Part shown: piece by piece, positions 52,782 to 61,452 of the stretch
Numbering within the stretch: position 1 is the first letter of the stretch
How the letters are laid out: every line of letters starts with the position of its first letter
From: JAJDOD01 sp039024895
GTDB lineage: Bacteria > Pseudomonadota > Alphaproteobacteria > Rhodobacterales > Rhodobacteraceae
Assembly: GCA_039024895.1 (NCBI GenBank)
Contig: JBCCPJ010000001.1
Location: forward strand, 124,001 to 188,000
Length of the DNA stretch: 64,000 bases
Direction: 5' to 3'
The notes under the pieces: model-generated
The model's input: only the letters and a program-made list of their open reading frames with translations
Databases searched by the model: none
What the model was told of the DNA's origin: nothing
Made by a program: the position numbers and the translations under genes

Positions 52782-53927
52782 ATGAGACTTTTAGCAACCA
52801 CAGCCCTTGTGGCAACAGCAACGCTGGGCACAGCCTGGGCGGACGGGCATGCGACGCTGCCCTTGAAGGAACTGCCGGACATCGCAGACCGTGACTACTG
52901 GGTGCCCGATGAGGTGAACGCTGACGGCGCGCTGGAAGCGATGCAAGCGGTTGTCGGCTCGGAGGCGGTGCAGTTTACGGGGTCACAAGACGAACCAATC
53001 CAGATCGCTCTGATCTACCCGTCCTCTGACACCTCTGATTTCTGGGCGCGCAACTACCTCGCCATGACCAAACGCCTTGATGAGCTGGGCATACAATATG
53101 AAACAACCGAATTTGCGTCTCGCCAAATCGAGCACTCGCTGCAAACCACCTATGCCAATCAGGTCGTCTTGGACAAAGACATCTATGATTACGTGATCTT
53201 CGGCCCATCCGAGCTGGCAATCCAGGCGGATAACATCTCTAAACTCGCAGCGGAGAAAGATGACCTGACGACCTACGTCTGGGCGTTCCATACGCCGTTG
53301 AAAGACCTGGAACAGCAACCGGCCGCGTGGTTCGATTTCTCTTCGGCTGCAGGCGCGTTGACCATGTGTGACTACATGATTGGGCGTCTTGGCGAAGGCG
53401 TCACCATGGCAATGAACCGGGGTATTCCGGGGATTACCGACAATCAGCGCTCCGGTGACTTCAAGTCTTGCGTTGAGGAAAAAGCCGGATGGACGACGGT
53501 CTACGAGCATTACGGGGAGTACCAGCGCGAAGGCGGCTTCGAAGGCACATCGCTGATACTGCAATCCTACCCTGAGGCCAAGATCATCCATAATGCAAAT
53601 ACAGCCATGGCCATGGGATCGGTCGAGGCGCAGGTCTCCGTCGGGAAAGAGAAAGAGATCTTTTCCACCGGGTGGGGTGGTACCGGGCTTGAGTTGGATG
53701 CAATCCGTCGCGGTGAGCTTGACGCGACCCCTATGCGGATGGGCGATGACGTGGGTGCCGCAACGGCCGAAGCGATCAAGGCTGATCTGGAGGGGCGTTC
53801 TGGCGAGCTGCCTTTTGTTTTCTTGGGCAGGATCACCGTGGCACATGACCAGATGAGCGCCGCGCAGATCGATGCCTTGGAACAAGAGGCGTTCCGTTTC
53901 TCCGGTGTCGGTGCGCTCGACCGTTAA
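52782..53927 (+). CDS. ABC importer 2, LuxP-like periplasmic binding protein
   Basis: 381 residues from the ATG at 52782 (AAAGGGAGGAACC upstream), signal peptide MRLLATTALVATATLGTAWA ending ADGHA. Peripla_BP_4 fold with IALIYPSSDTSDFWARNYLAMTKRLDELG and ILQSYPEAKIIHNANTAMAMGSVEA; the size and several segments recall LuxP, the autoinducer-2 binding protein, more than RbsB. Ligand undetermined. Followed by a strong terminator. Confidence 0.88.
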   Translation: MRLLATTALVATATLGTAWADGHATLPLKELPDIADRDYWVPDEVNADGALEAMQAVVGSEAVQFTGSQDEPIQIALIYPSSDTSDFWARNYLAMTKRLDELGIQYETTEFASRQIEHSLQTTYANQVVLDKDIYDYVIFGPSELAIQADNISKLAAEKDDLTTYVWAFHTPLKDLEQQPAAWFDFSSAAGALTMCDYMIGRLGEGVTMAMNRGIPGITDNQRSGDFKSCVEEKAGWTTVYEHYGEYQREGGFEGTSLILQSYPEAKIIHNANTAMAMGSVEAQVSVGKEKEIFSTGWGGTGLELDAIRRGELDATPMRMGDDVGAATAEAIKADLEGRSGELPFVFLGRITVAHDQMSAAQIDALEQEAFRFSGVGALDR

Positions 53928-53935
53928 AAACTGGT

Positions 53936-53968
53936 AAGGCGCGGGGTTTTCTCGTCCCCGCGCCTTTT
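53936..53968 (+). terminator. Rho-independent terminator of the importer operon
   Basis: AAGGCGCGGGG (53936-53946), loop TTTTCTCGT, CCCCGCGCCTT (53956-53966) and then TT. Perfect 11-bp GC-rich stem with A and T flanks; works for the plus strand and probably for the convergent sensor kinase gene. Confidence 0.85.
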
Positions 53969-54072
53969 CCGACAAATCGGCACGAGTTCCATGCCGACGC
54001 TCACCACGGGCAATCCACACAACGGGCGTTTCGAAGGTCCGCCTTTGCTTGTCAATTCCCGCTAAGCACTCT

Positions 54073-55398
54073 TCATTTGAAAGTCACTTGGGCGCAAAGC
54101 CCGCCTTCCTTTCTGTTCGACAATTTCAGGGTGCCGCCAGCTTGACGAATTAGCAGGTTTGCGGTGGCAAGCCCCAAACCGGTGCCAGATTGATCCGCCG
54201 TGCGCGCTTTATTGAGCGTCACAAAAGGCTCTAGAACCCGTTGAAGCTCGGGTTCGGGGATGCCGGGGCCGTCATCCGATATTTTGACCACAACGGGTGA
54301 TGCAGTGTTTTCGATGGTCACGCCTGTTCCAAACTTCAGTGCGTTCTCGACAAGATTGGAAATGACGCGGTCAAAGGCTGCAGTGTTGACGGTAAGACTG
54401 GCATTCTGCACGTCGCCTAGCGTGATGCGTGGATCGTTCCTTTCCGCCACCCAACTCGTGAGGAAATCTGACAACGCGATGGTCTCTTTCTCACCAGTGG
54501 CCGAACCAACGCGCGCGAAATCGAGGCTGCTCTCTACAACCGATCCGATTTTCTCGATGTTGCGCTCCAGCGCCGGGCTTATGTCGTCCGGAACCTCCTC
54601 TACCTTAAGCGAAAGTCGTGTCAGATAAGTACGCATGTCGTGACCCAGGGCACCCAGCATGACGCTCTGCCGCTCCATTAAATCAGCGATCCTGGATTGC
54701 ATCGTATTGAAGTTTTTGATTAGAGATCGCAATTCCGGTGCGCCCTGCGCGGCAACAACCACTGGCTTGCCATCGCTGCCAAATTTCTCTGCCGCAAGCG
54801 CCAGAGTTTCAATTGGTTTGGTTTCGCGTCGCACGAAGAACAGCACAATCAACGAAGCAACGACGCCCAAAATGCCCGAGAACCATCCGATGGGGACAGA
54901 ATAAACCTGGGTCAGCAAATCATCTCTCGTCTCAAGCGACAGAACGCGGCCATCGTTCAACCCGACGAGGACGCGCATCGGATATTTCGTCCAGACAGAC
55001 GTATCCTCCCAACGCAATTCTGACGGTTCCACGCTGTCTGGAATATCAACGAATATCGCAAACGGGCGCTGGTGAAAGACGTTTGCATAGGTCTCAAACC
55101 GGCGCTCCAAATTCAAAAGCCGCGTTTCAGGCTTGATAAATTCAAAAATTTCCTCTTCGACGATATCAACACGCAGGTTGGGGGTATTCAGAGCTACCAG
55201 AGCAAGTTCAGCGTCAGCTGCACCCTCAATTATGTTCACGATGGCGGCGGTGCGTTCTGGCAAGGGAAACCTATATCCAGGCTGCTCCCCTTCAGCGCGG
55301 TCTCCGATATAGACCCACACCAAAGCCACTTGGATGGCCATAAACAAAACCGCAAGCGCGGCGGCCAATCGCACGAAGAAGCTAAGACGAAACGTCAT
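54073..55398 (-). CDS. Sensor histidine kinase
   Basis: 441 residues. TM1 about 7-29, periplasmic domain about 30-168, TM2 about 170-192, HAMP about 190-245, HisKA with GHDMRTYLTRL (phospho-acceptor His), and HATPase with N-box NLVENALKFG, G1 SDDGPGIP and G2 GTGLGLATA. Complete and apparently functional. Overlaps the response-regulator gene by 4 bp, which precedes it in the operon. Signal unknown. Confidence 0.93.
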   Translation of the reverse strand: MTFRLSFFVRLAAALAVLFMAIQVALVWVYIGDRAEGEQPGYRFPLPERTAAIVNIIEGAADAELALVALNTPNLRVDIVEEEIFEFIKPETRLLNLERRFETYANVFHQRPFAIFVDIPDSVEPSELRWEDTSVWTKYPMRVLVGLNDGRVLSLETRDDLLTQVYSVPIGWFSGILGVVASLIVLFFVRRETKPIETLALAAEKFGSDGKPVVVAAQGAPELRSLIKNFNTMQSRIADLMERQSVMLGALGHDMRTYLTRLSLKVEEVPDDISPALERNIEKIGSVVESSLDFARVGSATGEKETIALSDFLTSWVAERNDPRITLGDVQNASLTVNTAAFDRVISNLVENALKFGTGVTIENTASPVVVKISDDGPGIPEPELQRVLEPFVTLNKARTADQSGTGLGLATANLLIRQAGGTLKLSNRKEGGLCAQVTFK

Positions 55399-56096
55399 GT
55401 TCTAAGCTCGGCGGCAAAGACATAGCCAGCATTGCGGATCGTCTTGATGAATTGCGGCTTTTTGGGATCGTCCCCAAGTTTTGAGCGCAAGCGACTGATT
55501 TGAACGTCGATGGTTCGATCGAAATGATCCGATTGTCTCCCTTGCGCAAAATCCATCAATTGGTCACGTGACAGAACGCGCCCCGGGTGGGTCAGAAACG
55601 CGCGGAGCAAAGCGAACTCTCCAGAAGTAAGAAGCAACTCGCCGCCCGCCAAACGCACGGCATGCCGCGCCAGATCAACTTCGATGTTCGCGAAACGGAA
55701 CACCTTTGGGCTCTCCGGAGATGACTTTTCCGAGCGTCGCAAGATCGCGCGGATACGCGCCACAAGCTCTCTCGTTCCAAAGGGCTTGCCCAAATAATCA
55801 TCTGCACCCAGCTCCAGACCGACAACGCGGTCGATCTCCTCTGTACGGGCCGTTAGCATCAGGATGGGAATGTCCGACTGCGCGCGTAAACGTCGGCAGA
55901 TCGATAGCCCGTCTTCGCCCGGCAACATCAGATCAAGCACGATAAGGTCGCAAACTTGTCGCGACAGCAAGGCATCAAGCGACACGCCGTTCGTGACAAG
56001 ATGCGCGTCGAACCCCTGATCTTTAAGCCTGTCACGCGTCATTGGCCCGATCTCGGGGTCGTCTTCGACAATCGCGATACTGACCGGTTTGCTCAT
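55395..56096 (-). CDS. OmpR-family response regulator
   Basis: 233 residues. Receiver domain with acidic pocket EDD (11-13), phospho-acceptor Asp55 in LIVLDLMLPGEDG, and Lys in YLGKPF; C-terminal winged helix with LTSGEFALLRAFLTHPGRVLSRDQLM and RSKLGDDPKKPQFIKTIRNAGYVF. Partner of the kinase encoded next. Divergent from the 152-aa secreted protein gene, a likely target. Confidence 0.94.
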   Translation of the reverse strand: MSKPVSIAIVEDDPEIGPMTRDRLKDQGFDAHLVTNGVSLDALLSRQVCDLIVLDLMLPGEDGLSICRRLRAQSDIPILMLTARTEEIDRVVGLELGADDYLGKPFGTRELVARIRAILRRSEKSSPESPKVFRFANIEVDLARHAVRLAGGELLLTSGEFALLRAFLTHPGRVLSRDQLMDFAQGRQSDHFDRTIDVQISRLRSKLGDDPKKPQFIKTIRNAGYVFAAELRT

Positions 56097-56244
56097 GCGG
56101 TCATCCTACCGCTCCGGCTCCCGGCGGGGCCAGATGTTTCAGGTGCCGTTTACAAATCGTCACAAAACGCAAAGTGCCGGACATCATGTGGAAAAATCGG
56201 TTCGCCAATTTCCGAGCATCAAAGGTCTAAACAAGGATACTGAC

Positions 56245-56703
56245 ATGAAATCGTTTCTTCTCATTGCCTCTCTGGCGCTGCTTTCGACAGGTGCTCAAGC
56301 GCAATCAACCAGTGAGCGGATCACGACATTTGCCGACGGCTCCACCTTTAGAACCACGACACAAAGCGTGCGGAGTGACAACACACGCGCGGTCACCACC
56401 ACCGGCGTCGGCAGCGACGGTCGTGGCTATACTCGGACAGCCGTCTGGCAATGGGACCCGACGACCAATAGCTGGAAAAAGACAGTTGTCGGTCAAACCG
56501 CCAATGGAAAAACGTGGACAAACAACGGAAACGGTAGTTGTGCGGAGGGTGCTTGCTCCTCGACGAGTACCTTCACAGGCGCCAACGGGGAAACTGCCAC
56601 GCGGCGTTCAACCAGCGTCAGAGAAAACGGCGTCACGAACCGTCGGACCGAGCGGACAACACGACGAGGAACCACTGTTCGCGAGTGGAAGCGTGTTCGT
56701 TAA
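56245..56703 (+). CDS. Small secreted Ser/Thr-rich protein
   Basis: 152 residues from the ATG at 56245; signal peptide MKSFLLIASLALLSTGAQAQ. The mature part is low in hydrophobics and rich in Thr, Ser, Arg, Gly and Asn, with loosely repeated segments ending in TTR or TRR and one Cys pair (CAEGAC). I recognise no family. Periplasmic or extracellular location is likely. 148 bp divergent from the response regulator. Confidence 0.75.
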   Translation: MKSFLLIASLALLSTGAQAQSTSERITTFADGSTFRTTTQSVRSDNTRAVTTTGVGSDGRGYTRTAVWQWDPTTNSWKKTVVGQTANGKTWTNNGNGSCAEGACSSTSTFTGANGETATRRSTSVRENGVTNRRTERTTRRGTTVREWKRVR

Positions 56704-56713
56704 AGGTCACAAC

Positions 56714-56743
56714 AACGCCGCGCGCAAACCATGGCGCGGCGTT
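56714..56743 (+). terminator. Terminator-like hairpin between two secreted-protein genes
   Basis: AACGCCGCGC (56714-56723) and GCGCGGCGTT (56734-56743) form a perfect 10-bp stem with a 10-base loop. Short T-run (GTTTAC) only. It ends 18 bases before the next start. Confidence 0.6.
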
Positions 56744-56760
56744 TACCTATGAGATCCCGT

Positions 56761-57642
56761 ATGAAGTCCCTTCTTTTCATTCTGGCATACTGTCTTGTTG
56801 CCCAAACCGCGCTCGCCGGAACATTGGATCGTCAGATTGCCGAAGCGCGACAGGCAGCGCTGAAATACGCCTCCTTTTCTGAAGCAAAACGACAAGGCTG
56901 GAAGCCCTTCGGCGCTGACGTCCCCTTGATGGGACAGCATTTTCAACTTCGGAATGGTCCGGACTATGTGTTTGGCGACCAACTCGACTTCTCCAGACCT
57001 TCAAACCTGGTCTACGCCGAGCTCCAAGGCCGCAAACGACTTGTCGCCATCGCCTATGTTGTTCGAAAACGCCCAGATGACCCCATGCCGGCCGGGTTTG
57101 CCGGAAACAGGGACATCTGGCACATCCACGATGGTAGAAGGTTCTTGGCGGCTTTGTCCGAGACGCGTCCCTTTGTCGGTCGCTTAGCAGGCCGCTGGTT
57201 CCAGAACAAAGTGACACATAACGACGGGCGCACCCAATTGGCGATGGTCCATCTTTGGCTCATTAAAAATCCAAAGGGGCCATTCGCCTCCCATAATCCA
57301 CGCCTGCCCTATCTCGATCTTGGTTTGCCTGATACCGGGTCGGGAGACATGGGCACGGCGCGTGGGCTTGCCCTGGCGCAAAGCGACGGTTGCAGTCGCA
57401 CGCTTGATGCCGAACTGAACTTGTCGGGCGCAAGTCGTCGAAAGATCAGAGGCATAAAGCGACACTGCCAAAAGCTATCGAGACAGGTGAAGGCCGCTCT
57501 GCAGTCAGGCCGGCCACAACTTTATTCAGTTGCGCGCCAGGCTTGGGAAACCCTTTCCTTCAAGGTTCAGACGCAACTCACACCCGACGAATTTCGGCGC
57601 TCCAAGGCGTTTGTCGAAGACGGTCCGGGCATATGTCGTTGA
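56761..57642 (+). CDS. Secreted protein of unknown function
   Basis: 293 residues from the ATG at 56761 (an in-frame ATG at 56749 is possible). Signal peptide MKSLLFILAYCLVAQTALAG. The mature protein begins TLDRQIAEARQAALKYASFSEAKRQGWKPFG, has a His-rich NRDIWHIHDG segment and a SHNPRLPYLDLGLPD segment, and two Cys (DGCSRTL, KRHCQKL, plus GICR at the end). I do not recognise the family. It follows the 152-aa gene; the hairpin between them may uncouple expression. Confidence 0.75.
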   Translation: MKSLLFILAYCLVAQTALAGTLDRQIAEARQAALKYASFSEAKRQGWKPFGADVPLMGQHFQLRNGPDYVFGDQLDFSRPSNLVYAELQGRKRLVAIAYVVRKRPDDPMPAGFAGNRDIWHIHDGRRFLAALSETRPFVGRLAGRWFQNKVTHNDGRTQLAMVHLWLIKNPKGPFASHNPRLPYLDLGLPDTGSGDMGTARGLALAQSDGCSRTLDAELNLSGASRRKIRGIKRHCQKLSRQVKAALQSGRPQLYSVARQAWETLSFKVQTQLTPDEFRRSKAFVEDGPGICR

Positions 57643-57830
57643 GCCCTTCTCATTGGCCCGTCTGACCGTCAATACACCCAGCCATCAGTTCAGTGCATGC
57701 TTGAATGGTCGCAGCTATGTCCGGTGGTGGAGCGTCGGACATCGGGGACGCCAGCTCTCAGCCTTTTTTCGGAACGAAGGCGGTCCTGCTCCGTGATCGA
57801 AACAGCGTCACCTTTTTCGCGAAAGACCTG

Positions 57831-57920
57831 TGGCGGAGAGACAGGGATTCGAACCCTGGAGACGGTTTCCCGCCTACACACTTTCCAGGCGTGCGCCTTC
57901 GACCACTCGGCCACCTCTCC
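57831..57920 (-). tRNA. tRNA-Ser (anticodon GGA)
   Basis: Class II tRNA on the minus strand. The acceptor GGAGAGG starts at 57920 and pairs with TCTCTCC near 57835-57841; D-arm TGGCCGAGTGGTCGAAGGC; anticodon loop CTGGAAA gives GGA; long variable arm GTGTAGGCGGGAAACCGTC region; T-arm CAGGG-TTCGAAT-CCCTG; discriminator G and encoded CCA (57833-57831). 90 nt. Confidence 0.96.
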
Positions 57921-57989
57921 GGCTGGCGCTTTCTAGCGGCATCGTGGGGTTCCCTGCAAGGGGCCAAAACGCGCAAGGCGCTCAACGCG

Positions 57990-60356
57990 TCAATCAAGAT
58001 CGCCTTCATCCAGAAACACCGGGTCCGTCGGACCCGACGGCGCGCGCGGCTCGGATGCGGGTGCGCGGCGTAGACTTTCCGGGTTTCTGATCCACAAGTC
58101 CCGCTGCGCGAAGGGTATCTCGATATCTTCTTCGGCAAACCGCCGTGCAATCTCGTGGTTGATGTCCGTGCGCACCGAAAGACCGTAACCAATATCGTTC
58201 AGGATGATCCTGACCTCAAAGTCGAGGCTGTCCGCGCCAAATCCCTGAAATACGATTGTCGGCGGCGGCGTCACAGCCACCAGGGGATGGTTCTCCGCAA
58301 TTTCACGCAGGATGGTTTCGACGCGCTTGGTATCAGTGCCGTAAGCTACACCCACATTGAGAATGACGCGGCCCGCAGAATTCCCGTGGGTCCAGTTTGT
58401 CACCGTGCCCGAAATCAAATCGCCATTCGGAACAATCACATCTGTACGGTCAAACATCTCGATACGGGTCGAGCGCACCGAGATTGATTTGACCACACCG
58501 AGCTTGCCGCCCACTTCGACCCAATCGCCTTCGCTAATCGGGCGCTCAATCAGCAGGATGATCCCGCTCACAAAGTTATTGACGATGTTCTGAAGTCCAA
58601 AACCGATGCCAACGCTGAGCGCGCCGATGATAATGGCCAGGCTCGACAGGTCGATACCTGCCGACGTTATGCCGAAGACTGCCGCTAGCGTCACACCGAC
58701 ATAACCAAGCCCGGAGATAATGGCGTTCTGACCGCCCTTATCGATCCGCGTCCGTGGCAGTACCGATGAGCGCAACGTCCCTTGCACCAATCGCGTCAAG
58801 CCAAAGCCGATGCCGAACACAATGGCAAATGTCAGAACCGTACCCGGGGATATCGTGGTCTCACCTAGCCGAATGCCGGCGCGAAACGCTGTCCAGACCT
58901 CGTCGAGATCGCTATAGCGCGCGCCCCAAATCAGCGCGAAAATCGGCATCGATCCCAGCGTCAAAAGAAGACTGAGAATGACCGGGGCCAGCGCCTGTTC
59001 TGCCGCATCCCCTTCCAACCCGCGCAACATCGCATAGGCCGCGCGGATCGCATTATGTAAGGCCAGAAGGAACGCAATCAGACCAAGGCTGAGGACAAGG
59101 GGAAACAAGGCCCCGCGCGCGAGGTTCACAAAACCTATGGCCGCAAGGATTGGTGCAGCAAGCGCCACAAGCTGGACGACACGACCGAGGAGACGGGCCA
59201 CGCTCGCGGCAAAGCCTCCACTTTCGCCTTCCGGCACTTGCCCGCCGCGCCATATGAGTTGCCCGGTGCGAAAGAGCGTCAGACCGAGAGCAACGAAAAT
59301 CGGGAAAAACAAGATGCTGAGCGTCGTGGTTTCAAACCGCACGGTCTGCTGTACGATTTCGAGGAGCGACATCAGACCCGCCAAAACGCCGAGCAGGGAA
59401 CTGTTACGCCGTCCGCTTGCCCTTTGCGCAGCATCCAGGCGGAGCGGCGTCGGAATGCTCTCCCTTTCAGGGAAAAGGCGTCCCCCGATCCAGCGCGCAA
59501 TCGCATAGGTGAAGATGGCTGCGTTCACACCTATGGCAATCGCCCGCCCGGTCTCACCGAGAACACCGGTTGAAATCAACGCGGCATTCAAGAGCGAGAT
59601 GCCAAGCATCACGACCAGAACGCTGACGAAAGATAAGAGGAAGCCGTACAAAACTGGCGCATGCGCGCCACCACGATTCTCGATCCGGGCAAGAATTGCC
59701 TCAATCCAGCGAGGTCCCCGGAACAGCGCAACCAGCGCCGCCAAAAGGAGTATCCCGGCCAGTGCAAAACGCTGGAGGTAATCCGTTCGGTCCGTCTCGC
59801 TTGCGATCAACGCAACCTCCTGACGGACGGTTTCAAACACGCCGATCACCGCTTTCAGGGCCGTCGGCCAGTTGAGCGGATCAAGCGGCGTGCGCTCAAG
59901 CTGCAGCAAAGCGTCCGTCTGGCGATCTCGCAGGGTGCTGTCTATCTGGCCAATCAACGTATCGGCACGGGCCCAAGCCTCTAGCGCTTCGAGCTGCGGC
60001 TCGCGTGCCTTGGTTAACTGGTCATTCAGGCTCGAACGCCGCGCAGCGACGTCGGCCGCTTCGGTCTCGCCCTCCGCCGGTGGATCGCCCAAGGCGTCTA
60101 GCTGCGCCTCCAGCGCCTCAATCTGGACAGCGTTGACGTCTTGCGCAGCCAGAAACTTCGACCGCCATTCAACGAGGGACGCCCGAAGCGCATCAAACCC
60201 GTCATCGCTCATCTTATTGTTTTCGATGTTTGTCTCAACGAGGGACGCGAAACGGTCGAACTCACCAAAGTCCACCTGCTGCGCCCAAACCGGTGACACT
60301 GCGATCAACAAGAGAACCACCCAACATCTGGCGCAATGTCTCAGATAGTGAACCAC
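57990..60356 (-). CDS. Large MscS-family mechanosensitive channel with DUF3772 domain
   Basis: 788 residues, GTG start 3 bp after cysK. Signal peptide (VVLLLIAVSPVWAQQ), periplasmic coiled-coil/DUF3772 region about 30-180, then about ten transmembrane helices and the MscS core near 545-770: pore helix ALSVGIGFGLQNIVNNFVSG, beta domain ISEGDWVEVGGKLGVVKSISVRSTRI, and INHEIARRFAEEDIEIPFAQRDL. Acts as an osmotic safety valve in the inner membrane. Acidic/Pro-rich C-terminal tail. Confidence 0.93.
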   Translation of the reverse strand: MVHYLRHCARCWVVLLLIAVSPVWAQQVDFGEFDRFASLVETNIENNKMSDDGFDALRASLVEWRSKFLAAQDVNAVQIEALEAQLDALGDPPAEGETEAADVAARRSSLNDQLTKAREPQLEALEAWARADTLIGQIDSTLRDRQTDALLQLERTPLDPLNWPTALKAVIGVFETVRQEVALIASETDRTDYLQRFALAGILLLAALVALFRGPRWIEAILARIENRGGAHAPVLYGFLLSFVSVLVVMLGISLLNAALISTGVLGETGRAIAIGVNAAIFTYAIARWIGGRLFPERESIPTPLRLDAAQRASGRRNSSLLGVLAGLMSLLEIVQQTVRFETTTLSILFFPIFVALGLTLFRTGQLIWRGGQVPEGESGGFAASVARLLGRVVQLVALAAPILAAIGFVNLARGALFPLVLSLGLIAFLLALHNAIRAAYAMLRGLEGDAAEQALAPVILSLLLTLGSMPIFALIWGARYSDLDEVWTAFRAGIRLGETTISPGTVLTFAIVFGIGFGLTRLVQGTLRSSVLPRTRIDKGGQNAIISGLGYVGVTLAAVFGITSAGIDLSSLAIIIGALSVGIGFGLQNIVNNFVSGIILLIERPISEGDWVEVGGKLGVVKSISVRSTRIEMFDRTDVIVPNGDLISGTVTNWTHGNSAGRVILNVGVAYGTDTKRVETILREIAENHPLVAVTPPPTIVFQGFGADSLDFEVRIILNDIGYGLSVRTDINHEIARRFAEEDIEIPFAQRDLWIRNPESLRRAPASEPRAPSGPTDPVFLDEGDLD

Positions 60357-60359
60357 GAC

Positions 60360-61388
60360 CTAATCCTCGAACACAGTCGGCAAAATGCGGTGGGAACCAT
60401 CCATCCAGGGCGGCAGCGGTAGCCCCTTCTCCCTCAGGAAAGTGGGGTTGAACATCTTGGACTGATAGCGATTGCCATAGTCGCAGAGGATGGTCACGAT
60501 CGTATGCCCAGGTCCCAGCTCGCGCGCGAGCCGCATCGCACCTGCAACATTGATGCCGGATGACCCCCCAAGACACAGCCCTTCCTGCATCAGCAGATCA
60601 TAGACAATCGGCAGCGCCTCTGTGTCCGGTATTTTGTAGGTGAAATCGGGGGTGTAGCCTTCGAGGTTCGCGGTAATACGCCCCTGCCCGATGCCTTCTG
60701 TGATCGAGTTGCCATCAGGCGGGTCCTGATCCGTGTAGAGTTTGAAAAGCCCGGAACCATCGGGATCAGAGAGACCGACTTTCACACCCTTTGGCTGGAG
60801 CACCTGCGCCACACCAGCGAGCGTACCGCCGGAACCCACGGCACAGGTGAAACCGTCCACTTTTCCGTCGGTTTGTTCCCAAATCTCGGGGCCAGTCGTT
60901 TCGACATGGGCCTGGCGGTTGGCCGTGTTATCGAACTGGTTGGCCCAGACGGCCCCATTCGGCTCCGTCTTGTTGAGACGTTCCGCGAGGCGCGCCGAGT
61001 ATTTCACATAGTTGTTCGGGTTCTTGTAAGGCACTGCCGGAACCTGCACCAGTTCCGCCCCGCAGAGGCGGATCATGTCCTTCTTTTCCTGACTTTGGGT
61101 CTCGGGGATCACGATCACCGTCCGAAACCCCATCGATGCCCCCACAAGGGCCAACCCGATCCCGGTGTTCCCCGCCGTGCCCTCAACGATCGTGCCGCCC
61201 GGCTTCAACTTGCCGCTCGCCACCGCGTCCCGGATGATGAACAGCGCCGCACGATCCTTCACAGATTGCCCCGGGTTGAGGAACTCCGCCTTGCCAAGGA
61301 TTTCGCAGCCCGTCGCCTTGGAGGGGCCGCTCAGTCGAATAAGCGGCGTATTACCGACCGCGTCGGCAAGGTCGTAGCGAATGGTCAT
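60360..61388 (-). CDS. cysK: Cysteine synthase A (O-acetylserine sulfhydrylase)
   Basis: 342 residues, fold-type II PLP enzyme. PLP lysine Lys44 in NPGQSVKDRAA, substrate loop EGTAGNTGIG, phosphate-binding glycine loop GSGGTLAG, and GGSSGINVAGA near the end. Makes cysteine from O-acetylserine and sulfide. Ends 3 bp before the MscS gene, so co-transcribed with it. EGTAGN rather than EPTSGN marks the longer alphaproteobacterial branch; a cystathionine beta-synthase-like activity is less likely. Confidence 0.92.
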   Translation of the reverse strand: MTIRYDLADAVGNTPLIRLSGPSKATGCEILGKAEFLNPGQSVKDRAALFIIRDAVASGKLKPGGTIVEGTAGNTGIGLALVGASMGFRTVIVIPETQSQEKKDMIRLCGAELVQVPAVPYKNPNNYVKYSARLAERLNKTEPNGAVWANQFDNTANRQAHVETTGPEIWEQTDGKVDGFTCAVGSGGTLAGVAQVLQPKGVKVGLSDPDGSGLFKLYTDQDPPDGNSITEGIGQGRITANLEGYTPDFTYKIPDTEALPIVYDLLMQEGLCLGGSSGINVAGAMRLARELGPGHTIVTILCDYGNRYQSKMFNPTFLREKGLPLPPWMDGSHRILPTVFED

Positions 61389-61452
61389 GGTGATGCGTCC
61401 TTGGGCTTTGCCCTTCTCCTAGCCCTGCAACCCGAGTGTTTCAATGGCAGGC

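Noticed and set aside
2800..57860. Shared GGGTTCGAATCC-like segment in both tRNAs as an att repeat pair
   Set aside because: This is the conserved T-arm present in nearly all tRNAs; no repeat extends beyond it.
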